Origin: Lachnospiraceae bacterium | GTDB lineage: Bacteria; Bacillota; Clostridia; Lachnospirales; Lachnospiraceae | Direction: 5' to 3' | Assembly: GCA_029063085.1 (NCBI GenBank) | Contig: JAIDOW010000098.1 | Location: 1 to 57,425 of the forward strand | Length of the DNA stretch: 57,425 nucleotides | In this document: positions 25,021 to 33,005 of the stretch, piece after piece | How the letters are laid out: every line of letters starts with the position of its first letter | How positions within the stretch are numbered: position 1 is the stretch's first letter | Translations under genes and position numbers: made by a program | The notes under the pieces: model-generated | What the model saw: only the letters and a program-made list of their open reading frames with translations | Databases searched by the model: none | What the model was told of the DNA's origin: nothing

Positions 25021-25040
25021 AGTTGTAAAATAGTTGAAAA
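25021..25040. repeat. Right integrase arm-type repeats
   Basis: AGTTGTAAA (25021-25029) and the variant AGTTGAAAA (25032-25040) mirror the pair at 17412-17432. A further inverted repeat GTAAAATAG/CTATTTTAC spans 25026-25076. The element's right boundary should lie between 25041 and about 25130. Confidence 0.55.
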
Positions 25041-25129
25041 ATTGCCCTTTAAATGCCCGTGAGTGCCTATTTTACAGTATTTTTCAAGAAATCTTTAGCA
25101 TTTATATTTAAAATATAGAGAATTCCATA

Positions 25130-25177
25130 GTATCTTTTAGATACAGACTTGATATTATGTATTTTATCAAGTATTAA
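25130..25177 (+). promoter_or_regulatory. Promoter and operator of the ABC operon at 25206
   Basis: TTGATA (25149-25154) and TATTAA (25172-25177) are 17 bases apart. An inverted repeat ACTTGATA/TATCAAGT covers the spacer, and a second one, GTATCT/AGATAC (25130-25144), sits just upstream, with another GTATCT at about 25180. The overlap suggests control by a dimeric repressor not encoded nearby. Confidence 0.55.
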
Positions 25178-25205
25178 AAGTATCTGAAGTTTGAAAGGAG
25201 AAAAA

Positions 25206-26102
25206 ATGGGAACAGAGATATGGTTAGAAGATGTAAATAAGTTTTATGGTTCCAAGCAGGCATTAAAAGATATTGATTTGACAATACCGCAGGGGATGTT
25301 CGGACTGCTGGGAAGAAACGGTGCGGGAAAGACGACGCTGATGAAGGTACTTGCAACTCTGCTGCCTGCAAGCAGCGGAGAGATTGATGTCTGCGGGGTA
25401 CCTATCGGGAATGCGGGTAAGATCAGGGAAATGACGGGATATCTTCCGCAGGACTTTTCCATGTATGGCAATATGGGTGTCTATGAGGCAATGGATTATC
25501 TGGGGGTATTGTCCGGTCTGTCAAAAGAAGTGAGGAAAAAACGGATTCCGGAACTGCTTGAAAGGGTAAATTTACAAAATAATTATCGCACAAAAGTAAA
25601 AGCAATGTCCGGTGGTATGAGGAGAAGACTGGGAATTGCACAGGCGATTTTACATGACCCGAAGGTGTTGATCGTGGATGAACCAACCGCAGGCTTAGAC
25701 CCGGAGGAAAGGGTAAGATTCCGTAATCTGCTTTGTGAGATGGCAGAGGAGAGGATTGTTATACTCTCGACCCATATTGTGGGTGATATTGAAGCAACCT
25801 GTGAAAACATCGCCATTATGGATGCGGGGGAGATTATTTATAAGGGAACCGTATCAGAGCTGCTTTCCATAGCAGACGGCAATGTTTATACTGCGGATAT
25901 TTCACGTATGGAATTGGAAAAGGTAAAGCAGGAGTATTTAGTGACCGGGATGTTAACCCAGGGAAACCATGTAACGGTGCGTTTCCTTTTGAGAAATCCG
26001 GTTCAGAATCTGTTTGAAGGAGCTAAGGAATGTGAGGTAAATGTAGAGGATGCTTATATGTATCTGATGTACAGGGAAAGAGGTGATGCATCATGTTTTT
26101 AA
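25206..26102 (+). CDS. ABC transporter ATP-binding protein
   Basis: The 298-residue ATPase has Walker A GRNGAGKTT (36-44), signature MSGGMRRRLG, Walker B VLIVDEP, D-loop AGLD and switch histidine in LSTHIVGD. A C-terminal extension of about 80 residues after the catalytic domain is typical of DrrA/CcmA-like exporters. AAAGGAG at 25194-25200 selects ATG 25206; an in-frame TTG at 25191 lies in front of the ribosome site. It is the first gene of a three-gene operon, and its 3' end overlaps the permease gene by 10 bases. The substrate is unknown. Confidence 0.88.
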   Translation: MGTEIWLEDVNKFYGSKQALKDIDLTIPQGMFGLLGRNGAGKTTLMKVLATLLPASSGEIDVCGVPIGNAGKIREMTGYLPQDFSMYGNMGVYEAMDYLGVLSGLSKEVRKKRIPELLERVNLQNNYRTKVKAMSGGMRRRLGIAQAILHDPKVLIVDEPTAGLDPEERVRFRNLLCEMAEERIVILSTHIVGDIEATCENIAIMDAGEIIYKGTVSELLSIADGNVYTADISRMELEKVKQEYLVTGMLTQGNHVTVRFLLRNPVQNLFEGAKECEVNVEDAYMYLMYRERGDASCF

Positions 26103-27367
26103 CACTGTTAAAAAAGGAATGTGTTCAGTACTTAAAGAGCATTACCTATTATATTTTTTTGATCGCACTGGTTTTGTATTTTATTTCTCAGATGGGAACT
26201 TTTGATGCGAAGAAAAAACCAGAACCGGGAGGGGATGATTATGGCATGACCCGGTCGGCAGATAAGGATTTGATTATGAAGGATGCATTGAATGGGCTGC
26301 TCAGTGAATATGACAGAGGAGAATATATTACGTATCCGATTGGTTTTTATAAACGAGTTACATTAAATGATGAAGAACAGGAGCAGGTAAAAGATATACT
26401 GCTTTCTATTACTGGTCTGACAGAGCAGGAGCTTAAGGATGCTTATGAGCAATGTGAAAAAGAAGCAGAACAGGTCAGAGAAAAGGCGGCTTCCGAGAAC
26501 AGACCTATTATGGAGTCAGAGTTTGCTCCCATGGACGTAGCGATAAAGGAAGGTCTGACATGGGAAGAATTTTCAGGGAAAATGCAGACGCTGGATGATT
26601 TGTTAGGTGGTGGAAGCGATTATAGTAAAAGTAATCTGGAATATACGAAAGTACCAATGACTTATGAACAGGCATTGGATGCATATGAGAGTCTTTTGAA
26701 AGACGATAAGGTAACCAATGCCTATGCCAGACTGTTTTGTGATTACATGGGAATCGTATTGGCTATCCTGCCGATCTTTCTGGCAGTGACCAGAGCGTTA
26801 AAAGACCGGAAAGCACAGGCGGAACAGGTTCTTTTTATGAGCAGGGCAGGTTCGGCAAAGATCATACTGAGCCGTTATCTGGCAGCCGTTATAGTAACCG
26901 TGGTTCCGGTTATTCTGTGCAGCTGTTCTACCCTGATGCAGTCTGTATATTATGCAAGGAGTATGCATGCTGAATACGATCCGTTGGCCTTTATAAAGCA
27001 TATTGGCTTTTGGCTGCTGCCAGTGATTTTGGTCAGTCTTTCCGTGGGATTTTTCCTGACCGAGCTGACTGACAGTGCGATTGCGATTCTGGTACAGGCG
27101 GTATGGTGGTTTTTCAGTATCTTTGTAAATGGAATGAATCTGGTAGGTAGTGTCGAATGGAATCTGGTTCCCAGGTTTAATACGGTAGGCTCATTTGAAA
27201 TATATCGGCATATGGAGGAACAGTTGATGAAAAATCGTTTATTATATACGGGAATTGCACTAGTGCTGATTTTGTTTACTGTCATTGTTTATAACAAAAA
27301 ACGGAAAGGGGAGTTTGTAAGTGTTGGAACGGTATTACGAAATCGTAAAAATAAACTGGAAGCATAA
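26093..27367 (+). CDS. ABC-2 permease with large extracytoplasmic loop
   Basis: This 424-residue protein has TM1 at about 16-35, a long hydrophilic loop to about 215 (rich in E, D, K; QEQVKDILLSITGLTEQEL region), then five or six helices up to about 395. This is the topology of ABC-2 permeases of the NatB/YhgE-like kind, where the loop lies outside the cell. It overlaps the ATPase gene by 10 bases and the next gene by 47 bases, so the three products are almost surely made together. Confidence 0.8.
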   Translation: MFLTLLKKECVQYLKSITYYIFLIALVLYFISQMGTFDAKKKPEPGGDDYGMTRSADKDLIMKDALNGLLSEYDRGEYITYPIGFYKRVTLNDEEQEQVKDILLSITGLTEQELKDAYEQCEKEAEQVREKAASENRPIMESEFAPMDVAIKEGLTWEEFSGKMQTLDDLLGGGSDYSKSNLEYTKVPMTYEQALDAYESLLKDDKVTNAYARLFCDYMGIVLAILPIFLAVTRALKDRKAQAEQVLFMSRAGSAKIILSRYLAAVIVTVVPVILCSCSTLMQSVYYARSMHAEYDPLAFIKHIGFWLLPVILVSLSVGFFLTELTDSAIAILVQAVWWFFSIFVNGMNLVGSVEWNLVPRFNTVGSFEIYRHMEEQLMKNRLLYTGIALVLILFTVIVYNKKRKGEFVSVGTVLRNRKNKLEA

Positions 27368-27950
27368 CTTGTTTTCTCACTTTGTGATTGCTCTGCTTCT
27401 TTGTGTGGCGGCTCCGTTTCTTATGGGCGTCAACAATTTAGAAGAGCCACAGGTGGCGAAAATTATTGAATTTTATCTAAGCTTTTTGGGAGTCATCCTT
27501 TTGATACCTTTATTTATTCCTGATACTAATAAGGATATCAGGGATTTGATTGCCTCGAAAAAGACACCGATTACCAGTGTCAGGATTTGCCGGATTTTGG
27601 AAGCAGTCATATGTCTTAGTGTGATTCTTCTGCTATTTTTGTATTTTCTGAAAATGGGAGATTGTGAATTCCGCTATGGAACCTGTTTTTTTGTGGCTAT
27701 GGCAAACTGTGTGTTTATGGGCGGAATCGGACTTTTGATTTACAGCATGATTGACAATATTGCACTTGCCTATATGATTCCGATTTTATATTTTATCGTG
27801 TCCATGGGAAGCGGAAAAAAGTATTTAGGAAAGTTTTGGCTTTTGGGCTTTAGTTCGGGAAACAGCATAGGAGATAAAAGTTATCTTCTGGCAGCGGGAG
27901 TAGTCATGATTACGGCAGCACTTTTGATTCGAAAGGTGAGAAGGAGATAG
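27321..27950 (+). CDS. Second membrane subunit of the ABC transporter
   Basis: The 209-residue protein has six hydrophobic segments (about 15-33, 45-62, 86-105, 115-140, 148-165, 185-203) and no soluble domain. GTG 27321 follows AAGGGGAG and lies within the end of the large permease gene, a 47-base overlap that favours coupled translation. It probably completes the channel formed with the 26093 product. No sequence motif reveals the substrate. Confidence 0.72.
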   Translation: MLERYYEIVKINWKHNLFSHFVIALLLCVAAPFLMGVNNLEEPQVAKIIEFYLSFLGVILLIPLFIPDTNKDIRDLIASKKTPITSVRICRILEAVICLSVILLLFLYFLKMGDCEFRYGTCFFVAMANCVFMGGIGLLIYSMIDNIALAYMIPILYFIVSMGSGKKYLGKFWLLGFSSGNSIGDKSYLLAAGVVMITAALLIRKVRRR

Positions 27951-27993
27951 TAAAAATAATCTGATGTTCGTTTTCAAAAGCCATATGTTGTGG

Positions 27994-27999
27994 TATGAT
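27994..27999 (+). promoter_or_regulatory. Possible -10 element for the ttcA-like gene
   Basis: TATGAT is preceded by TG at the extended -10 position; the -35 is poor. Because it ends only 5 bases before an in-frame GTG (28005), translation from that GTG is unlikely, which supports ATG 28077. Confidence 0.35.
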
Positions 28000-28076
28000 G
28001 GTCAGTGTTCCGGTCAGCAGGCAATTGGCTTATCGGTATATACAGCGATAAAAGAATAACGGAGACAGGTCATCAT

Positions 28077-29015
28077 ATGATAGAAGGAATTATACAACAG
28101 GAAAGCAACAGGAATCAGGAACTTTGTCTGGATTTAGAAGCAGACGAAAGAAGAGTAGCAGAAACAATAAGGTCAAAACAGATGCCGCGGCATGTGGAGA
28201 TTGAGAGAAGTATTATCAAACGATACCGCAAGTCTATCTGGAAGCCCTTTGTAAAGGCATTAAATGAATATGAGCTGATAAAAGAGGGTGACCGGATTGC
28301 GGTATGCATATCAGGCGGCAAGGATTCCATGCTGCTGGCTAAATGCATGCAGGAAATAAAGAAGCATGGGAAAATGAATTTTGATTTACAGTTTATTGTA
28401 ATGGATCCTGGATATAATAAGCAGAATCGTGAACGGATAGAAGAGAATGCAGCAGTATTAAATATTCCCATCCACACATTTGAAACCAGGATTTTTTCCG
28501 CAGTAGAAGATATTACGGATTCCCCCTGCTATCTCTGTGCGAGAATGAGAAGGGGGTATCTTTACAAAGAAGCACAGCGGCTTGGCTGTAATAAGATTGC
28601 ATTGGGACATCATTTTGATGATGTGATTGAGACCATATTAATGGGAATGTTATACGGAGCCCAGATGCAGACTATGATGCCCAAGCTTCACAGTACGAAT
28701 CATCCGGGTATGGAATTAATCCGCCCGCTTTATCTGGTAAAAGAGGATGCGATTATCAAGTGGGCACAGTTTAATGAATTGGAATTTATCCAATGTGCCT
28801 GTCGTTTTACAGAGATGTATACGGATACAAAAAATGCCAACGGAGAATCTAAGAGAGAGGAAATGAAGGAATTGATTGCACATTTCAGGGAGATATCTGA
28901 TCATATCGAAGGGAATATCTTTAAAAGTGTGGAGAATGTAAACTTAAATACCCTGATCAGTTATAAAAAGGATGGCATTACGCATCACTTTTTAGATGAT
29001 TATGATGACAGGTGA
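28077..29015 (+). CDS. ttcA: TtcA-like tRNA 2-thiocytidine synthetase family protein
   Basis: The 312-residue protein of the adenine nucleotide alpha-hydrolase family activates a tRNA base with ATP for sulfur insertion. It has the PP-loop SGGKDS (79-84), then CYLCARMRRG and a later CACRF, which fits the three-cysteine Fe-S ligand pattern of TtcA (CxxC plus a distal Cys). LGHHFDDVIETILMGMLYG is the conserved histidine/aspartate block. The N-terminal 70 residues are longer than in E. coli TtcA. The start was chosen below a likely promoter. It may thiolate position 32 of tRNAs or belong to a related clostridial branch. Confidence 0.8.
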   Translation: MIEGIIQQESNRNQELCLDLEADERRVAETIRSKQMPRHVEIERSIIKRYRKSIWKPFVKALNEYELIKEGDRIAVCISGGKDSMLLAKCMQEIKKHGKMNFDLQFIVMDPGYNKQNRERIEENAAVLNIPIHTFETRIFSAVEDITDSPCYLCARMRRGYLYKEAQRLGCNKIALGHHFDDVIETILMGMLYGAQMQTMMPKLHSTNHPGMELIRPLYLVKEDAIIKWAQFNELEFIQCACRFTEMYTDTKNANGESKREEMKELIAHFREISDHIEGNIFKSVENVNLNTLISYKKDGITHHFLDDYDDR

Positions 29016-29142
29016 AACAGATAGGGGCTGCTGGTTGCAATTCAGCCTTTGATTACCGGACGCCTGTAGTTTTAACAAAATGTTTCCAAACCGGGGGCGT
29101 TTGCACTTACTGAATATGAAGGAAATAATCTGAATGAAAATC

Positions 29143-29171
29143 TTGCAAGGGAGACCAAGGTGTGCTATGCT
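29143..29171 (+). promoter_or_regulatory. Promoter of apt
   Basis: TTGCAA (29143-29148) and TATGCT (29166-29171) with exactly 17 bases between, and TG one base before the -10. It gives a leader of about 95 bases. Confidence 0.6.
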
Positions 29172-29185
29172 TAAAATGTTGTGGG

Positions 29186-29219
29186 ATTATCCGGCAGGAA
29201 TGACTGCCAACCGGGTAAT
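29186..29219 (+). promoter_or_regulatory. Structured 5' leader of apt
   Basis: ATTATCCGG (29186-29194) can pair with CCGGGTAAT (29211-29219; one G-U). Between them GGCAG/CTGCC forms a competing inner stem that uses the same two G residues. The two alternatives cannot form fully together. No riboswitch class was recognised. Confidence 0.4.
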
Positions 29220-29272
29220 GTCGGCTAAAGAAGGACAAATATTACAATATGATAAGCTTAGGAGGGTTCATT

Positions 29273-29806
29273 ATGCAGGACAGATATGAAATTGACCAGT
29301 ATGTAAGAAGTATTCCGGATTTTCCGGAGCCAGGGATTATTTTCAGGGATATTACTTCTATTATCCAAAGCCCCGATGGACTTAAAAAATCAGTTGATGG
29401 GATACTGGAAAGTCTCAAAGATGTAGAATTTGATGTTGTTGTAGGACCGGAATCCAGAGGGTTTATTTTTGGTATGCCTGTAGCGTATATGTTAGGGAAA
29501 GGCTTTGTGCCGGTTCGTAAAAAAGGTAAACTCCCATGTGAAACCATAGAAAGAGAATATGCATTAGAGTATGGTACTGCCATTGTTGAGATGCATAAAG
29601 ATGCGATCAAGCCGGGAGATAAAGTCGTTATCGTGGATGATTTAGTGGCGACAGGTGGCACAATAGAAGCAATTATCCAGATGATAGAAAGTCTTGGCGG
29701 TGAAGTTGTGAAGGTTCAGTTTGTAATGGAGCTTGCAGGTCTTAATGGCAGAGAGAAGTTAAAGAATTATGATGTGGATTCTTTGATTATTTATGATGGA
29801 AAATAG
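29273..29806 (+). CDS. apt: Adenine phosphoribosyltransferase
   Basis: The 177-residue enzyme makes AMP from adenine and PRPP (purine salvage). Family landmarks are FPEPGIIFRDIT near the start, GPESRGFIFG, VRKKGKLPCET and the PRPP loop VVIVDDLVATGGT. Length is normal. The start ATG 29273 has TTAGGAGG just upstream; an earlier ATG at 29249 lies before this site. The gene appears to be transcribed alone, with its own promoter and structured leader upstream and a strong terminator downstream. Confidence 0.95.
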   Translation: MQDRYEIDQYVRSIPDFPEPGIIFRDITSIIQSPDGLKKSVDGILESLKDVEFDVVVGPESRGFIFGMPVAYMLGKGFVPVRKKGKLPCETIEREYALEYGTAIVEMHKDAIKPGDKVVIVDDLVATGGTIEAIIQMIESLGGEVVKVQFVMELAGLNGREKLKNYDVDSLIIYDGK

Positions 29807-29833
29807 AAAAATCGGAAGAAGATTATCTTAATA

Positions 29834-29861
29834 GGCTGCCGGATGTGGCAGCCTGTTTTAT
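29834..29861 (+). terminator. Terminator of apt
   Basis: GGCTGCC (29834-29840) pairs with GGCAGCC (29847-29853), followed by TGTTTTAT. Confidence 0.85.
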
Positions 29862-29988
29862 CTTTTAGGAAACTGCTTTACATTTTATGATTGATACAAA
29901 AAATACAGAGCTGCAATAGTATTTTTTGAAGAATTTGTAGACGAGTTTATGGAAAAATACAAAAAATTGGAATAATCCTTAAATACAG

Positions 29989-30017
29989 TTGTGAAATTTG
30001 TTAAAATGGAGTAAAAT
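29989..30017 (+). promoter_or_regulatory. Promoter of the nfeD-SPFH operon
   Basis: TTGTGA (29989-29994) and TAAAAT (30012-30017), 17 bases apart. Transcription should begin close to 30024, just before the hairpin at 30031. Confidence 0.55.
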
Positions 30018-30030
30018 AATGCATTGAGGA

Positions 30031-30058
30031 CAATTGCTTCTGTATGCAGAAGCAATTG
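30031..30058 (+). other. Perfect 5'-terminal stem-loop of the nfeD mRNA
   Basis: CAATTGCTTCTG and CAGAAGCAATTG form a perfect 12-bp stem with a TATG loop. With the promoter at 29989-30017 it would sit about 7 bases from the mRNA 5' end, a place where hairpins protect mRNA from decay. There is no T-run, so it is not a terminator. Confidence 0.6.
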
Positions 30059-30082
30059 GAATGTGAGAAGGGAGGCAGCTTT

Positions 30083-30544
30083 ATGAATGAAATATTGTGC
30101 TGGCTGTTACTGGCGGCAATTTTTATTATTGTGGAGATCATCACATTAGGGCTTACCACAATCTGGTTTGCCGGAGGAGCTTTTATCGCAGCACTTGCTG
30201 GTCTTTGCGGTGCTAATCTGGCGGTACAGGTTATTTTGTTTGTAGTAGTATCTGTAGTGTTACTGGCATTGACAAGACCGATTGCAGTAAAGTATCTGGA
30301 TTCCAAGACGGAAAAAACCAATGCAGAAGCATTAGTTGGTCAAAGTGCATATGTATTGCAGATGATTGATAATGTAAAGGAATCAGGTCAGGCGAAGGTG
30401 AATGGTATGGAATGGACAGCAAGAGCAAAAGAAGATTCTATGATCATTCAGGAAGGGACAGTTGTTAAAATTGTTGCAATTCAAGGTGTGAAGTTAATTG
30501 TTGAGAAGACTGGGGAAGAGGAGCAGGTTCCGTTAGCAGAGTAA
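30083..30544 (+). CDS. NfeD-family membrane protein
   Basis: The 153-residue protein has three hydrophobic helices (about 5-24, 27-45, 50-70) and then a soluble C-terminal OB-fold domain (about 88-145) containing LVGQSAYVLQMIDN and the WTARAKED strand. This is the short NfeD form that partners with SPFH/stomatin proteins in membrane microdomains. GGGAGG 9 bases upstream sets ATG 30083. The SPFH gene follows after 35 bases, the usual pairing. Confidence 0.88.
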   Translation: MNEILCWLLLAAIFIIVEIITLGLTTIWFAGGAFIAALAGLCGANLAVQVILFVVVSVVLLALTRPIAVKYLDSKTEKTNAEALVGQSAYVLQMIDNVKESGQAKVNGMEWTARAKEDSMIIQEGTVVKIVAIQGVKLIVEKTGEEEQVPLAE

Positions 30545-30579
30545 TTTATGTTAAAATATGATTAAAAAAGGAGAAAGTT

Positions 30580-31506
30580 ATGGAAGGTTTAGGTTTTTTA
30601 CTATTTTTATTATTTATCTTAGTGATAGTCGTTATAAGCAGTATTCGTATTGTTCCTCAGGCACATGCTTATGTTATTGAGCGTTTAGGAACCTATACAG
30701 GAACATGGTCTGTCGGCTTACATTTTAAAATGCCTGTTGTTGACAAGGTTGCAAAGAGAGTGACATTAAAGGAGCAGGTTGTTGATTTTGCACCACAGCC
30801 GGTTATTACGAAGGATAATGTAACAATGCGGATCGATACGGTAGTCTTTTTCCAGATTACTGATCCCAAGCTTTTTTGTTATGGTGTAGAAAATCCGATC
30901 ATGGCAATTGAGAATCTGACAGCAACCACGCTTCGTAATATCATTGGTGATCTGGAACTGGACCAGACGCTGACATCAAGAGAGACCATTAATACAAAGA
31001 TGAGAGCCACTTTGGATGAGGCTACGGATCCATGGGGAATCAAAGTGAATCGTGTGGAACTGAAAAATATTATTCCTCCGGCAGCGATTCAGGATGCCAT
31101 GGAAAAACAGATGAAGGCAGAGCGTGAAAGACGTGAACAGATTCTGATTGCGGAAGGTGAGAAGAAATCTGCAATCCTCCGTGCAGAAGGACAGAAGGAA
31201 TCGGTTATTTTGGAAGCAGAAGCGGAAAAACAGTCTGCAATCCTTCGTGCAGAAGCTAAGAAAGAAGCAACCATTCGTGAAGCAGAAGGTCAGGCAGAAG
31301 CAATTCTTGCAATACAGAAGGCTAATGCAGATGGTATCCGTTTACTGAATGATTCTGCACCATCTGGTGAAGTTATTCAGTTAAAGAGTCTGGAGGCATT
31401 TAGCAAGGCGGCAGATGGTAAGGCTACAAAGATTATTATTCCATCAGAGATTCAGGGACTGGCAGGTCTTGCAAAGTCGGTTGTAGAGGTTGCAAAAGAA
31501 CAATAA
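30580..31506 (+). CDS. SPFH (stomatin/QmcA-like) protein
   Basis: The 308-residue protein has a single N-terminal membrane anchor (about 3-24), then the SPFH/Band-7 domain starting VPQAHAYVIERLG and including VTMRIDTVVFFQITDP. A long Glu/Ala/Lys coiled coil follows (about 185-260) with a repeating AEGEKKSAILRAEGQK-type unit. It oligomerises at the membrane and may recruit or protect proteases and other complexes. AAAAGGAG precedes ATG. It forms an operon with the NfeD gene. A strong terminator lies 20 bases downstream. Confidence 0.9.
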   Translation: MEGLGFLLFLLFILVIVVISSIRIVPQAHAYVIERLGTYTGTWSVGLHFKMPVVDKVAKRVTLKEQVVDFAPQPVITKDNVTMRIDTVVFFQITDPKLFCYGVENPIMAIENLTATTLRNIIGDLELDQTLTSRETINTKMRATLDEATDPWGIKVNRVELKNIIPPAAIQDAMEKQMKAERERREQILIAEGEKKSAILRAEGQKESVILEAEAEKQSAILRAEAKKEATIREAEGQAEAILAIQKANADGIRLLNDSAPSGEVIQLKSLEAFSKAADGKATKIIIPSEIQGLAGLAKSVVEVAKEQ

Positions 31507-31525
31507 TTCCTTACTAAATAATTGT

Positions 31526-31586
31526 GAACCGGTTATATTCAGAGATAACGTGAGATTATTCTTCTGTATGTAACCGGTTCATTTTT
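31526..31586 (+). terminator. Terminator of the nfeD-SPFH operon
   Basis: GAACCGGTTA (31526-31535) pairs perfectly with TAACCGGTTC (31571-31580), followed by ATTTTTC. The 35-base loop has some internal pairing. Confidence 0.75.
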
Positions 31587-31599
31587 CTTAATATTTTAG

Positions 31600-31628
31600 T
31601 AGACGAAAGAAAAGGAATCAACTATAAT
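31600..31628 (+). promoter_or_regulatory. Promoter of the AI-2E transporter gene
   Basis: TAGACG (31600-31605) and a perfect TATAAT (31623-31628) with 17 bases between. It lies immediately after the terminator. Confidence 0.55.
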
Positions 31629-31668
31629 ATCTGTTGTATGAAATAGTAAAGCTTAGGAGGAATACAGT

Positions 31669-32991
31669 TTGAAACGGAAATTAGAGAAAAAATATATACG
31701 GATTGGGTTGATGGCATTAGCAGTTATTATATTGGCAATTGCATTTAATCATCTTCTGGAAAATGAAACCAGATTTAGTGAATTGAAATCCGTGATAAAC
31801 GGAACATTAGCACCTATCATTGTAGGAAGTGTTTTGGCATATCTGTTGAATCCTGTGTTAAAGTTTTTTGAGCATTATATTTTTACACCATTGGCTAAAG
31901 TTTTGTTTCGAGGAGAAGAGAAAAAGGAGTTACAGGGAAAATTTTCAAGGGGATTTGGCATTTTATGCACACTCATTTTATTTTTTGTAGTAGTTATTGG
32001 GGGACTGTATCTGGTAATTCCGCAGGTCTACCTCTCCTTAAGTAAAATTGTCACAGATGCCCCAGAATATTATAACAGTGTAAATTCATGGATTGCATCT
32101 TTAGATGCAGATAAGTCTGAAATCAGCAGATATCTTTTAATGGGACTTGATAAGATATATTCCCAGTCGATTACTTATCTGAATAAAGATATTCTTCCAA
32201 ATATGGACAAGATTGTAGCAGGAATCACATCGGGAATTGTAGGTGGTTTAAAGATGCTTTTGAATATGGTACTTGCAATTATTATTTCCATCTATGTAAT
32301 GACTGAAAAAGAGATATTGATTTCTGTGGGAAAAAAGCTTACATTTAGTATATTCAGCCGTAAAAATGCAAATAGTGTGTTAGCAGGAGTGCGTTATGCA
32401 GATCAGGTCTTTGGTGGTTTTATCAATGGAAAAATTATAGATTCTTTTATTATCGGTGCAATCTGTTATATTTTTTTGCAGATTGTAAGTTTTGATTATG
32501 CCGTATTGATTAGTATAATTGTAGGAGTTACTAATATTATTCCTTATTTTGGTCCCTTTATCGGTGCAATTCCCAGTGTATTGATTTTGTTGATGTCAGA
32601 TTTTAAACAGGGGTTAATCTTTGCCATTTTTGTTGTGGTTTTGCAGCAGGTGGATGGAAACATTATCGGACCAGTTATTTTAGGAGATCGATTAAAAATA
32701 TCCAGTATGTGGATTTTGTTTGCGATTTTAATCGGAGGCGGTTTCTTTGGAGTGCCGGGGATGATCTTAGGGGCACCCTGTTTTGCCTGTTTGTATGCAT
32801 TGATTGGAACAATATGCAAGGACAGGCTGGAAAAAAAGAAGCTTCCGCTTCAGACAGCAGAGTATTATACGATTGAACAGGCACTTTTGAATGAAGACGG
32901 TGTGATAAGAAAAGAAACCGTAGAAGAAAAGCAGACAAAAGTCAGTGATAAAAGAAAAGATGTGGAATCAGAGGACAATATAGAAGAGTAA
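31669..32991 (+). CDS. AI-2E family transporter (PerM/YtvI-like)
   Basis: The 440-residue membrane protein has about eight helices: one near residues 14-30, a pair at 45-60 and 95-125, and a C-terminal set from 240 to 375. The family core GGFINGKIIDSFIIGAICY and NIIPYFGPFIGAIPS is clear, and PVILGDRLKISSMWIL is another family block. The last 60 residues are charged and probably cytoplasmic. The family includes AI-2 exporters and ion/H+ antiporters, so the substrate cannot be fixed. Start TTG 31669 with AGGAGG about 10 bases upstream. Confidence 0.88.
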   Translation: MKRKLEKKYIRIGLMALAVIILAIAFNHLLENETRFSELKSVINGTLAPIIVGSVLAYLLNPVLKFFEHYIFTPLAKVLFRGEEKKELQGKFSRGFGILCTLILFFVVVIGGLYLVIPQVYLSLSKIVTDAPEYYNSVNSWIASLDADKSEISRYLLMGLDKIYSQSITYLNKDILPNMDKIVAGITSGIVGGLKMLLNMVLAIIISIYVMTEKEILISVGKKLTFSIFSRKNANSVLAGVRYADQVFGGFINGKIIDSFIIGAICYIFLQIVSFDYAVLISIIVGVTNIIPYFGPFIGAIPSVLILLMSDFKQGLIFAIFVVVLQQVDGNIIGPVILGDRLKISSMWILFAILIGGGFFGVPGMILGAPCFACLYALIGTICKDRLEKKKLPLQTAEYYTIEQALLNEDGVIRKETVEEKQTKVSDKRKDVESEDNIEE

Positions 32992-33005
32992 TAGGATGTG
33001 AAAAT

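Larger units (their letters stand above)
17412..25040. mobile_element. Integrative mobilizable element with CRESS-like Rep
   Basis: Minimal extent, arm repeat to arm repeat. The genes are integrase and excisionase (minus), Rep (plus), Ig-like secreted protein (minus), MobV-like relaxase (plus), and a 63-residue protein and a DnaJ-like protein (both minus). AGTTGTAAA repeats occur twice at the left end (17412-17420, 17424-17432) and at the right end (25021-25029, variant 25032-25040), as expected for integrase arm sites. There is no type IV secretion gene, so transfer would need a helper. Chromosomal genes on both sides (DUF3021 and an ABC operon) appear intact. Confidence 0.82.

Noticed and set aside
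17200-25180. Exact att core duplication
   Set aside because: Only 8-base matches such as TTATGTAT and TATCTTTT are shared between the flanks, which is expected by chance in AT-rich DNA.
28005-28076. GTG start for the ttcA-like gene
   Set aside because: A likely -10 ends 5 bases before it, so the RNA would start at or after this codon.
29913-29976. Short open stretch (EEFVDEFMEKYKKLE) between apt and nfeD
   Set aside because: It has no start codon with a ribosome site in a sensible place and no upstream extension; likely chance.
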